Of a DNA stretch of 33,343 nucleotides, positions 1 through 7,559 are shown piece by piece. The stretch is from NCBI GenBank assembly GCA_025358455.1, contig JANYJP010000007.1:1-33343 (forward strand). The letters are read 5' to 3'. This DNA comes from Bacteroidales bacterium. Its GTDB lineage: Bacteria > Bacteroidota > Bacteroidia > Bacteroidales > VadinHA17. The notes below the pieces were generated by a model. It was given only the letters and a program-made list of their open reading frames with translations, was not told the origin of the DNA and searched no databases. Each line of letters starts with the position of its first letter. Within the stretch, counting starts at the first letter, position 1. A program made the translations under genes and the position numbers.

Positions 1-35
1 CGGGGCAGACGGAATAGTCGCCGACTTTAATTAAA

Positions 36-65
36 GGTCCAGCCAAAAGCCGGACCCTTTTTATT
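36..65 (+). terminator. Rho-independent terminator of an upstream gene outside the window
   Basis: GGTCC at 36-40 pairs with GGACC at 52-56, the stem continues inwards with one mismatch (A41/C51) and a small loop, and a T-rich tail (TTTTTATTTT) follows. The orientation fits the 3' end of a plus-strand gene lying to the left of the window. That gene itself is not visible. Confidence 0.6.
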
Positions 66-84
66 TTATTACTGCCCAATTCGG

Positions 85-300
85 AAAGATTGCTTCGCTT
101 CGCTCGCGATGACCTCCAAGGTTATTAGAATTCGGCAAGGGTAATAAACAGAATCTGGTAAAATTCCACGGTCATTGCAAGGATCCGCCAGCCCCCCCTC
201 GCCCTTTGGGCACTCCCCCTTGGCAGGGGGAGACAATCTCATTTTAGTAGGTTTATTCTTCCCTCCTGGGGAGATGCCGCGAAGTAACAAAGAGGTCTGA
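85..300. repeat. Degenerate intergenic repeat element, no credible gene
   Basis: This gene-free stretch holds sequence typical of dispersed Bacteroidota intergenic repeats. A block at about 88-113 (ATTGCTTCGCTTCGCTCGCG then ATGACC) is the reverse complement of the common GTCATTGCGAGCGAAGCGAAGC-type repeat. A degraded copy in the opposite sense starts at 170 (GGTCATTGCAAGGA), so the two form a spaced inverted pair. At 213-232 there is a perfect 8-bp hairpin, CTCCCCCT-TGGC-AGGGGGAG. A 73-codon reading frame crosses the element on the minus strand, but its composition is that of the repeat and I do not treat it as a gene. Repeat status is inferred, because only one locus is in view. Confidence 0.55.
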
Positions 301-345
301 GTTTAGAAACAGAACTATTCTGAAAAAGTTTATGGGATTAAAAAG

Positions 346-380
346 AAAAAGGGATGTACTTTTCAGTAACATCCCTTTTT
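346..380 (-). terminator. Terminator of the PpiD-like gene
   Basis: GGGATGT (351-357) pairs with ACATCCC (369-375), flanked by A5 and T5 that extend the stem. Read on the minus strand it lies 21 nt past the stop codon of the isomerase gene and ends in a T-rich run. The symmetric A/T flanks mean it could work in both directions. Confidence 0.75.
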
Positions 381-401
381 GTTGATTCCTCAGAAGTTCT
401 G

Positions 402-2519
402 CTAATAGAACTTATATCTTTTGTCTGAAATCCTGGCACCCTTACGGAGAGCTTCATAAGCTTCGTACGTCCCTCTCATCTGAAAGTTTGACTTAAGCCT
501 GCTCTGCAATAATTTGATATCTTCACTCTGGGAAGTCGTTACATTATTGGCAGCAAGCATATAAACGCCATTGATACCTTTTACCGGACCACTTAATACA
601 CCCTGTTTTGCGGCCGATGCGGCAGCAATCAAAGCCGGTTCGGTACCAACTCCTGGTAAAGTATATGATCTGAATGTGACCTTTGTTGCCTCCTGAACTG
701 TAAGACCCATCGAGCGTGAAATATCATCTATGGTTTTACCTGAACCGCTATTCTTAATAAATTCGGCTGAAATCAGATCAGCTTTTTTGTCTTTTACAAG
801 AGCGAACTTAATATCATTTTCAACATCCTTCTCTGTAGCAATTCCTTCCTCCTGTGCTTTAGTGCAATATGCAACTACATATTTGTCGCCGATTTCAAAT
901 ACTGCCTGCTGATTATTGTCAAGAATTATTTTACCCTTTTCTGCCTGGAATAAAGCCATAATCAACGTCCTTGGATTATCCAGCCCGGGTAATGTCTTCT
1001 GCTGTGGTGCAATATCATTGGCAACCCTCTTATTCAGACCTTGCGCACTAACAGCTTTAAGAAATTTATCATACGTAGTGTTTGTTCCTGCAAATTGGCT
1101 CGCTTCACTATAATACTTTTGGTTTGTTATTGATCCTGGATTAATTTTTCTGTCAATAATACCTATATTATATTTCCTTGAATTTTTAGATTGTCCAAGA
1201 ATTTCAATGATATGAACACCAAACGATGTTTCTGCTGCTACTAAATCACCTTTCTTACCTGAGAAGCAGGCATTGTTAAATGGAACAACCATTCTTCCTT
1301 CCGGAAACCAACCAAGATCTCCACCAAGCTGGGCTGAACCCTGATCATCAGAATTCGTTAAAGCAAGTGTTTCAAATTTTGTCCCGGATTTGATTAACTT
1401 AATAAGGCTGTCTGCCTCAAGCTTTGCAGCTTCCAAAGTCCTTTTCTGGCCTATCGATAAAAGAATATGTCGTACATGAACTGAATCAGGCCTGTCAGAT
1501 ACCGAAAGTAACCTGGCTATTTTATATGAACCATTTTCAATATATGGTCCGAAAACAGTATTCATATCTTCTTTTTGGGCAAAAGCCCTCAGGTTTTCAG
1601 GAACTCCGGTTACCGGGGTGAAAAAACCAACATAACGTGAATCGGCCGAGAGATTAATAAACTGGACAGGATCCGGAGCTGTACTAAACTCTTCTTTCGT
1701 CTTGTCAATCCAACTTTCTGCCTGTTTAATATCATCATCCGATGGCACAACATCAAAAGAAACAAATTCTATATCTCTTAAGGCTGTTCTCTTGAAACTT
1801 TCTTTATGAGTTGCATAATATGCCTGGATATCACTTGCGGAGACTTTTATTGATGAATCTGATATGGAAGCATAATTTTTAAGGATATAACTGAAATCTA
1901 CCGTGTTGGCTGTAAGTTGTTTGTCAAATTCAGCTTGCTTTGAAGTAACAAACAGTCCTTTTGATACCAGGTTGTTATATTTGCTATTCATCCGGTCATT
2001 CACGATCTCGTTTTCAAAAAACAACCAGTATTTCTTTGCTGTTGCGTCAACTTCTGTCTGTTTCAGAAAGTTTACAAGAAAAGATTTATTAAAGGCCCCT
2101 GTTTTCTGATCGGTAAATAATTGCTGAACAATCTGGTGCGGTTTGTTTCCAAGAACCAGCTCGTCAACTTCTTCGTTGCTTACTCCGATACCAAGATTCT
2201 TATATTGTGAATCGAGGATTTTTTCTCTTACCATCTGCTGCCAGGTTTGTTCTCTTATTGTTTCGGTGGTAGCTTCATCTATATTGGACCTTCCGGATAA
2301 TTTATAAATCTCTAAAAGGTTCTGTAATCTTAATTCATAATCCTGGTATGAAATATATTCTCCGCTGATCTGGCCAATTTCATAATATTTTTTCTGCTTA
2401 AGTCTCTGGCCCCTTCCTTTTCCAAAGAAATCGCTAACCACAAACAGGAAAAGTGAAAGACCTATTACTCCCGCAACTAATACTCCGGCTTTCTCACGTA
2501 AAAATTGAAGTGCTGACAT
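402..2519 (-). CDS. Membrane-anchored parvulin-type peptidylprolyl isomerase (PpiD/SurA-like)
   Basis: A 705-residue protein predicted to help fold envelope proteins on the periplasmic side of the inner membrane. Residues 1-9 are a short cytoplasmic N-terminus and about 11-31 (VLVAGVIGLSLFLFVVSDFF) form one membrane anchor, as in PpiD. Residues about 40-340 match the SurA_N/PpiD chaperone-like helical region, including a QxWxQMVxEKIL-like stretch near 92-102. A parvulin rotamase domain lies at about 345-442, with VHVRHILL at its start, the GGDLGWF motif at 399-405 and FGVHIIEI at its end. The C-terminal 260 residues look like a second, degenerate parvulin/chaperone half. The gene stands alone, divergent from glutamine synthetase, with its own promoter-like -7 element and terminator. 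Length and architecture fit the Bacteroidota PpiD-like family. The substrates cannot be deduced. Confidence 0.9.
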   Translation of the reverse strand: MSALQFLREKAGVLVAGVIGLSLFLFVVSDFFGKGRGQRLKQKKYYEIGQISGEYISYQDYELRLQNLLEIYKLSGRSNIDEATTETIREQTWQQMVREKILDSQYKNLGIGVSNEEVDELVLGNKPHQIVQQLFTDQKTGAFNKSFLVNFLKQTEVDATAKKYWLFFENEIVNDRMNSKYNNLVSKGLFVTSKQAEFDKQLTANTVDFSYILKNYASISDSSIKVSASDIQAYYATHKESFKRTALRDIEFVSFDVVPSDDDIKQAESWIDKTKEEFSTAPDPVQFINLSADSRYVGFFTPVTGVPENLRAFAQKEDMNTVFGPYIENGSYKIARLLSVSDRPDSVHVRHILLSIGQKRTLEAAKLEADSLIKLIKSGTKFETLALTNSDDQGSAQLGGDLGWFPEGRMVVPFNNACFSGKKGDLVAAETSFGVHIIEILGQSKNSRKYNIGIIDRKINPGSITNQKYYSEASQFAGTNTTYDKFLKAVSAQGLNKRVANDIAPQQKTLPGLDNPRTLIMALFQAEKGKIILDNNQQAVFEIGDKYVVAYCTKAQEEGIATEKDVENDIKFALVKDKKADLISAEFIKNSGSGKTIDDISRSMGLTVQEATKVTFRSYTLPGVGTEPALIAAASAAKQGVLSGPVKGINGVYMLAANNVTTSQSEDIKLLQSRLKSNFQMRGTYEAYEALRKGARISDKRYKFY

Positions 2520-2573
2520 ATGAAAGTTGTTCTTAAATAATTAATAGAAATATTCCTTTTTTAATACAGGCGA

Positions 2574-2581
2574 CAAATATA
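2574..2581 (-). promoter_or_regulatory. Promoter -7 element of the PpiD-like gene
   Basis: On the minus strand the sequence is TATATTTG, a full match to the Bacteroidota -7 consensus TAnnTTTG. It lies 54 nt upstream of the ATG at 2519, which would give a leader of roughly 45-50 nt. I do not see a clear -33 TTTG at the right distance, so this is moderate evidence only. Confidence 0.5.
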
Positions 2582-2759
2582 ACAAAATTTCATTAAAACT
2601 CTGAGCAGGAAATAAATTGTTAAATGATATAAAACCGTTAGTTGTCAGAGCAATTTCATACATGTAAGAACTGACTCTTTTTAAAGTTGGTCTTTCGGTT
2701 GATTAAAGTGTGTGCCTTCTCCTGTTTGCAATTAAAAATTGCTTAAAAAATACAAATAA

Positions 2760-2808
2760 GATAAAAAAAGGGGGTATGATGATAAAAAAATGATAAAAAA
2801 GTAAAAAA
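2760..2808 (+). promoter_or_regulatory. Phased A-tracts upstream of the glutamine synthetase promoter
   Basis: Within the 353-nt divergent spacer 2520-2872, four A-tracts lie at about 2763-2769, 2783-2790, 2794-2800 and 2803-2808. The first three sit in repeats of GATAAAAAA starting at 2760, 2781 and 2792. Tract centres are spaced roughly 20, 10.5 and 9 nt, close to whole helical turns, so the DNA should be intrinsically bent. The block ends about 40 nt upstream of the putative -7 element. The rest of the spacer holds the two promoters and nothing else that I recognise. Confidence 0.45.
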
Positions 2809-2846
2809 TATACTAAATAAATTGGGGTACGTATTAAAAATGTGTA

Positions 2847-2854
2847 TAAATTTG
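2847..2854 (+). promoter_or_regulatory. Promoter -7 element of the glutamine synthetase gene
   Basis: TAAATTTG is a full match to TAnnTTTG. A TTG at 2822-2824 could act as the -33 element, 22 nt upstream. Transcription would start near 2860, leaving a short A-rich leader (ACTTAAAAAA directly before the ATG), which is normal for Bacteroidota genes lacking a strong Shine-Dalgarno sequence. Confidence 0.6.
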
Positions 2855-2872
2855 TAGAAAATACTTAAAAAA

Positions 2873-5062
2873 ATGGCAGAACTCAGATTTAGTGCATTAA
2901 AAGAAGCATTCAACAGGGAGCCTGTTGAAGTTACTACACCATCGAAAATTATTTCCGATTATTTCGGAGAAAATGTATTTGATCTTCCCAAAATGGAGCA
3001 TTACCTTTCAAAAGAAGCATATAAGGTAGTGAAACGTGCAATAAACGAGGGAAAATCTCTGACCCGTCTGGAAGCTGATATGGTCGCAACAGGCCTTAAA
3101 TCCTGGGCTCTCGGGAGAGGCGCTTCACATTATACACATTGGTTTCACCCTTTGACTGACGGAACTGCAGAAAAACATGATGGATTTATTGAGATTGGAG
3201 ATGACGGAAAGGCTGTTGAGAAATTCTCAGGTGAAGTACTTGTTCAGTCTGAACCTGATGCATCAAGCTTCCCCAGCGGAGGTATACGTAATACCTTTGA
3301 AGCCCGTGGTTATACCGCCTGGGATGTATCCTCTCCCGTCTTTATTGTTGGCACCACTCTTTGTATTCCGACAATCTTTGTTTCATATACCGGAGAGGCC
3401 CTTGATTATAAAGCCCCATTGCTCAAAGCTTTATCAGAATTAGACAGGGCAGCCGTTGATGTTTGCCAGTACTTTGACAGAGATGTTACTAAAGTAATTG
3501 CAACTCTTGGCTGTGAACAGGAGTATTTTCTTATTGATGATGCATTATATTATGCCCGGCCCGATATTATGCTTGCAGAAAGAACTCTTATGGGTCACCA
3601 GTCGTCAAAGGATCAGCAGCTATCCGACCACTATTTTGGTTCCATTCCTGAAAGAGTTATGGCATTTATGGAAGATTTCGAGTGCGAGGCATATAAGCTT
3701 GGAATTCCGGTTAAAACACGTCATAATGAGGTTGCTCCCAATCAGTTCGAATGTGCTCCGATCTTTGAAGAGGTAAATCTTGCAGTAGATCACAACCAGA
3801 TACTCATGGATATCATGCGACGGGTGGGTAGAAAACATAAATTCAGAGTTTTGCTTCATGAAAAACCTTTTGCAGGAATAAATGGATCAGGCAAACATAA
3901 TAACTGGTCAATGGCTACTAATACAGGCGTTAACCTTTTATCTCCCGGGAAAAATCCTAAAACAAACCTGCAGTTCCTTACATTTCTGGTAAATGTGATA
4001 AAAGCTGTTAATGAGAGCAATGACGTACTCAGAGCATCAGTTATGAACGAGTCAAACTCATACAGACTTGGTGGTCATGAGGCCCCTCCGGCTATTATTT
4101 CTGTTTTCCTCGGGACATACCTTACAAATATGCTTGATAATCTGGCACAGAAAGTTACAGATAAGAAAATGACCCCTGCTCAGAAGACCGAATTAAAACT
4201 TGGTATCGGTAAAATTCCAGAGATCTTACTCGATAATACTGACAGGAACCGAACCTCACCTTTTGCTTTCACCGGAAACAGGTTCGAATTCAGAGCAGTT
4301 GGTTCATCAGCTAACTGTAGTGCATCAATGATTGTTTTAAATGCTGCTGTTGCATATCAGTTAACCCAGTTTAAGAAAGATGTCGACATCATAATTAAAA
4401 AGGGAAGGAATAAAGACGAAGCAATTTTCCAGGTTTTGAAGAAATACATTCTTGAATCGGAAAGAGTTTTATTTGAAGGTGATAATTATAGCAAAGAATG
4501 GCAAAAGGAAGCCAAAAAAAGAGGCCTTTGCAATTTAGCCAGCGTTCCTGAGTCAATCTCACTTTATCTTACCAAATCATCCAGAGAAGTTCTTATAGGC
4601 TCAGGAATCTTTACAGTAAAGGAACTGGAAAGCCGTGTTGATGTTGAATATGAGAAATTTGCAAAGAAGGTACAGATTGAATCACGTGTTCTTGGCGACC
4701 TTGCTATTAATCATATTGTTCCAACTTCAATAAGATATATGACATTACTCCTTGAAAATGTTCGTGGATTGAAGGAAGTCTTTAATGAGATAGAATTTGA
4801 AAGGCTGGCAGGAGCCCGCAGAGAGATGATTGTTACAATATCAGATCATATTTCTTCAATCAAGAAACTGGTTAATGAAATGATTGAGGAACGTAAAAAA
4901 GCTAATGTAATTGAGGATAATTATAAGAAAGCGTTAGCTTATGAAAGCAAAGTCAAACCATTTCTGGATGAGATACGTACTCATATCGACAAACTTGAAT
5001 TAATAGTTGATAACGAAATGTGGCCACTTCCTAAATACAGGGAGTTGCTTTTCACAAAATAA
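2873..5062 (+). CDS. glnN: Glutamine synthetase type III (GSIII)
   Basis: Makes glutamine from glutamate, ammonia and ATP, the main entry of ammonia into nitrogen metabolism. The 729-residue length matches GSIII, which is much longer than GSI/GSII (about 360-470) and is the form typical of Bacteroidota. The N-terminal GSIII domain includes the GRGASHYTHWFHPLT motif at about 81-95. The catalytic core shows GCEQEYFL (213-220), RHNEVAPNQFE (283-293), VDHNQ (305-309) and KPFAGINGSGKHNNWS (331-346), the last two contributing metal and ATP sites. The C-terminal third is the GSIII-specific helical region. The start is fixed by the canonical MAELRFSALKEAF opening and the A-rich leader. The gene is monocistronic, between a divergent promoter region and a strong terminator. 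Nitrogen control is likely but no specific operator is recognisable. Confidence 0.97.
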   Translation: MAELRFSALKEAFNREPVEVTTPSKIISDYFGENVFDLPKMEHYLSKEAYKVVKRAINEGKSLTRLEADMVATGLKSWALGRGASHYTHWFHPLTDGTAEKHDGFIEIGDDGKAVEKFSGEVLVQSEPDASSFPSGGIRNTFEARGYTAWDVSSPVFIVGTTLCIPTIFVSYTGEALDYKAPLLKALSELDRAAVDVCQYFDRDVTKVIATLGCEQEYFLIDDALYYARPDIMLAERTLMGHQSSKDQQLSDHYFGSIPERVMAFMEDFECEAYKLGIPVKTRHNEVAPNQFECAPIFEEVNLAVDHNQILMDIMRRVGRKHKFRVLLHEKPFAGINGSGKHNNWSMATNTGVNLLSPGKNPKTNLQFLTFLVNVIKAVNESNDVLRASVMNESNSYRLGGHEAPPAIISVFLGTYLTNMLDNLAQKVTDKKMTPAQKTELKLGIGKIPEILLDNTDRNRTSPFAFTGNRFEFRAVGSSANCSASMIVLNAAVAYQLTQFKKDVDIIIKKGRNKDEAIFQVLKKYILESERVLFEGDNYSKEWQKEAKKRGLCNLASVPESISLYLTKSSREVLIGSGIFTVKELESRVDVEYEKFAKKVQIESRVLGDLAINHIVPTSIRYMTLLLENVRGLKEVFNEIEFERLAGARREMIVTISDHISSIKKLVNEMIEERKKANVIEDNYKKALAYESKVKPFLDEIRTHIDKLELIVDNEMWPLPKYRELLFTK

Positions 5063-5093
5063 TAGGTTAGTTAGTTTTTTTTCATGCTTTGAC

Positions 5094-5122
5094 AAAAGGA
5101 TTCCTGAAGGGATCCTTTTTTT
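5094..5122 (+). terminator. Rho-independent terminator of glnN
   Basis: AAAAGGATTCC (5094-5104) pairs with GGGATCCTTTT (5109-5119) with one G-T pair and a TGAA loop, followed by a T-run. It lies about 30 nt after the glnN stop. Confidence 0.85.
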
Positions 5123-5125
5123 GCT

Positions 5126-5390
5126 TATTTTGAGTTTAAACAGGAGATTACCTTCGGCCTTCGACCCACTAAGCCGGCTACTTCCGACAAAGTCGGTGAG
5201 CTCCACTTTAATTAAAAAAGGTACAGTACAGGAAGAGAAAGGTAAAATAGATTTTTAAATTATTTGCTCTTTTATATGGTTGACTTCCGGAAGTCATTTT
5301 ATTTAAAATATTTGTCGAAAAGTCACGTTAAATATATTTACCAGAATTCCTTAAATTGATTACTTTTATATTCAAAATGAAGGTGGAGTT
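5126..5390. other. Gene-free spacer between glnN and the PorE-like gene
   Basis: No credible gene is present. The stretch contains a small hairpin, CCGAC-AAA-GTCGG, at 5184-5196, and the 12-mer ACTTTAATTAAA at 5205-5216, which also occurs at 24-35 next to another GTCG/CGAC context and may mark remains of a dispersed repeat. The palindrome at 5281-5296 is listed separately. A 7/8 match to the -7 consensus, TACTTTTA, lies at 5361-5368, 22 nt before the next ATG and is the best promoter candidate for that gene. A GGTGGAG just before the ATG at 5391 is an unusually good Shine-Dalgarno-like sequence for this phylum. Confidence 0.45.
5281..5296. promoter_or_regulatory. Perfect 16-bp palindrome, candidate operator
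   Basis: TGACTTCCGGAAGTCA reads identically on both strands and stands about 95 nt upstream of the PorE-like start codon. A perfect uninterrupted 8+8 dyad of mixed composition in an AT-rich spacer suggests a dimeric DNA-binding protein site. It is followed by TTTTATTT, so a weak hairpin terminator is the alternative. No second copy was noticed in the window. Confidence 0.35.
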
Positions 5391-7373
5391 ATGAAACGAT
5401 TATTGTTGTTTATCATTTTACTGTCTATTGTAGCAATTCCGGACGTTACAGCCCAAAAAAGGAAATCAGAAAGAGCATATGCCTCCTTCAATGCCGGAGA
5501 ATATTTTGATGCTATTGATCTGTTCAAAGATGCTTACTCCAAAACAAAAAAGGCTGATAAAGACTCAAGGACTGCCCTGGTATTTATGATTGCAGAATGT
5601 TACCGGCTGACAAATGATCCAAAAAATGCTGAAACATGGTATAAACTCGCGATAAAATCAGCATCCTCAAAACCTGAAGCTCAGTACTGGCTAGCCGAGT
5701 CGCTTAAGAAAAACGGGAAATATCCACAGGCGATAGATGAATTTAAAGCATATAAGCTTATTGCACCATCAGAATCCAGAGCTGATCAGGAAATCAGGTC
5801 CTGCGAATTGGCGGTCGAATGGCTCAGGAACCCTGAAGCCTACAAAATTGAGGAGCTTAAAGATATTAACTCGAAAGAGTCGGATTTCTCGCCGGCTTAT
5901 GGTCGAAATGATTTCGGAATGATCTACTTTACCTCATCAAGGGATGGGGCATCGGGAAATAAAACTCATGGTGCTACGGGACAAAATTTCACTGATATCT
6001 TTGAAAGCCGGATTGATAAAAAATCAAAATGGAGCACACCTGTTCCCGTTGAAGTAATAAACAGTGAGTTTGAGGATGGTACGCCATCATTCTCATCTGA
6101 TTATAAAGAACTTTATTTTACTCGGTGCGAAGCAGGTAAACGGGAAAGGAAAGGATGCAAAATAATGTATACCAAAAAAATTGGCGATACCTGGAGCGAT
6201 CCAAAAAACATTGCCATACTTCCTGATTCATTGATAGCTGCACATCCCTCAATATCCTCCGATGGCTCAACTTTATATTTCGTGTCGGATATTGCAGGCG
6301 GCTTCGGTAAAAAGGATATATGGAAGGTTACAAGATCGGGCGGAGGAAGCTGGTCAAAACCGGTTAACCTGGGCCCGGATATTAATACTCCCGGTGATGA
6401 ACTGTTTCCATACATTAGAGAAGATGGTACTTTATATTTTTCTTCCGATGGTCTGATAGGCATGGGTGGACTGGACCTTTTCAAAGCGAAACCTCAGCCA
6501 GATGGGAGCTGGGTAGTTCAGAATATGAAACCACCGATAAACAGTTTTGCAGACGATTTTGGTATTGCCTTTGAGAATGAAAATGAAAAGGGCATCTTTA
6601 GCTCAACCAGAAAAGGTAAAGGGAATGATGAATTGTATTCCTTTGAATTACCACCATTGAAGTTTAGTGTAACAGGACTCGTTAAAGATGAAAAAACCGG
6701 AAGTGCAATTCCCGGTTCTCTGGTTCAGTTGATTGCAAGTGATGGATCAAACCTTCAGGCAGAGACAGGTAATGGGGGTGATTTTAAATTTAACCTGAAA
6801 GCCGATGTTGATTACATTTTCCTCGCATCAAAGAGAGGTTACCTTAACGGAAAAGAAAAAGAGACCACAAAAGGCCAGGATAAGAGCAGAGAATTTATGG
6901 TAACGATTTTGCTTACTGCATTTGACAAACCTATAGATCTTCCAAATATTCTGTATGACTTTGGTAAATGGGACCTCAGACCTGAATCAATGGTTTCACT
7001 CGATAAACTTGTAGAAACACTTATTGATAACCCTAATGTAACAATCGAACTTATGTCACATACCGACTCCCGAAATACGGAAGAGTATAACCTGATTCTA
7101 TCTCAGAAAAGAGCTCAGGTTGTTGTCGAGTATCTGATCGATAAGGGAATAGCACCAGAAAGACTCTCAGCAAAAGGATATGGTAAATCAACTCCTAAAG
7201 TTGTTGATGCAGCAATAGCTGCTCAAAATTCATTCCTGAAACCCGGAACAACACTTAATGATGATTATCTCAATTCTCTGGCAAATGATGAGCAGAGAGA
7301 GATCGCACATCAGATTAACAGAAGAACTGAATTTAAGGTAATGAGAACTGATTATGAGCCACCGAAGAAATAA
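5391..7373 (+). CDS. PorE-like TPR / beta-propeller / OmpA envelope protein
   Basis: A 660-residue secreted protein predicted to sit in the periplasm and bind peptidoglycan. Residues 1-21 are a signal peptide (MKRLLLFIILLSIVAIPDVTA). TPR-like helices follow at about 28-145. PD40/WD40-like propeller blades span about 158-418, with repeated PSxSxDxxxLYFxS-type motifs (TPSFSSDYKELYFT, HPSISSDGSTLYFVSD, FPYIREDGTLYFSSDG). A carboxypeptidase-regulatory-like beta-sandwich follows at about 424-505. An OmpA_C peptidoglycan-binding domain fills about 515-655, with IELMSHTDSRN at 552-562 and NRRTEFKV near 643-650. This order equals that of PorE (PG1058), a type IX secretion component, but Bacteroidota carry several paralogs with the same architecture. 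PorE of Porphyromonas is, as I recall, a lipoprotein, whereas no lipobox cysteine is visible here. The specific PorE role is therefore unproven. Confidence 0.85.
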   Translation: MKRLLLFIILLSIVAIPDVTAQKRKSERAYASFNAGEYFDAIDLFKDAYSKTKKADKDSRTALVFMIAECYRLTNDPKNAETWYKLAIKSASSKPEAQYWLAESLKKNGKYPQAIDEFKAYKLIAPSESRADQEIRSCELAVEWLRNPEAYKIEELKDINSKESDFSPAYGRNDFGMIYFTSSRDGASGNKTHGATGQNFTDIFESRIDKKSKWSTPVPVEVINSEFEDGTPSFSSDYKELYFTRCEAGKRERKGCKIMYTKKIGDTWSDPKNIAILPDSLIAAHPSISSDGSTLYFVSDIAGGFGKKDIWKVTRSGGGSWSKPVNLGPDINTPGDELFPYIREDGTLYFSSDGLIGMGGLDLFKAKPQPDGSWVVQNMKPPINSFADDFGIAFENENEKGIFSSTRKGKGNDELYSFELPPLKFSVTGLVKDEKTGSAIPGSLVQLIASDGSNLQAETGNGGDFKFNLKADVDYIFLASKRGYLNGKEKETTKGQDKSREFMVTILLTAFDKPIDLPNILYDFGKWDLRPESMVSLDKLVETLIDNPNVTIELMSHTDSRNTEEYNLILSQKRAQVVVEYLIDKGIAPERLSAKGYGKSTPKVVDAAIAAQNSFLKPGTTLNDDYLNSLANDEQREIAHQINRRTEFKVMRTDYEPPKK

Positions 7374-7533
7374 AATAACCCGAATGAGTTGTCCTGTTGG
7401 CTGAATTGAAAGGTAATTGTCATTTATGCTGGAACAATATTTCTTTTACTGTCCGCTTAAGGATTTTAGTTTCATTGTCCCGGAATTTAATTTAAATGAA
7501 AGAATTCCCTTCTGATTTAACCAACGGAATTTC

Positions 7534-7541
7534 TACCTTTG
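7534..7541 (+). promoter_or_regulatory. Promoter -7 element of purM
   Basis: TACCTTTG fully matches TAnnTTTG and lies 19 nt before the purM ATG. A weak -33 candidate, TCTG, is at 7511-7514. The longer stretch CTTTGCACCC is shared exactly with the prfA promoter at 8821-8830. Confidence 0.6.
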
Positions 7542-7559
7542 CACCCATAATAAACCAAC

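Noticed and set aside
69-290. 73-codon minus-strand reading frame
   Set aside because: It is made of dispersed-repeat and hairpin sequence (88-232). The residues have no protein-like conservation that I can recognise and no promoter is evident.
6113-6484. 123-codon minus-strand frame inside the PorE-like gene
   Set aside because: It is antisense to well-conserved propeller repeats and has no own signals. It is a codon-bias shadow.
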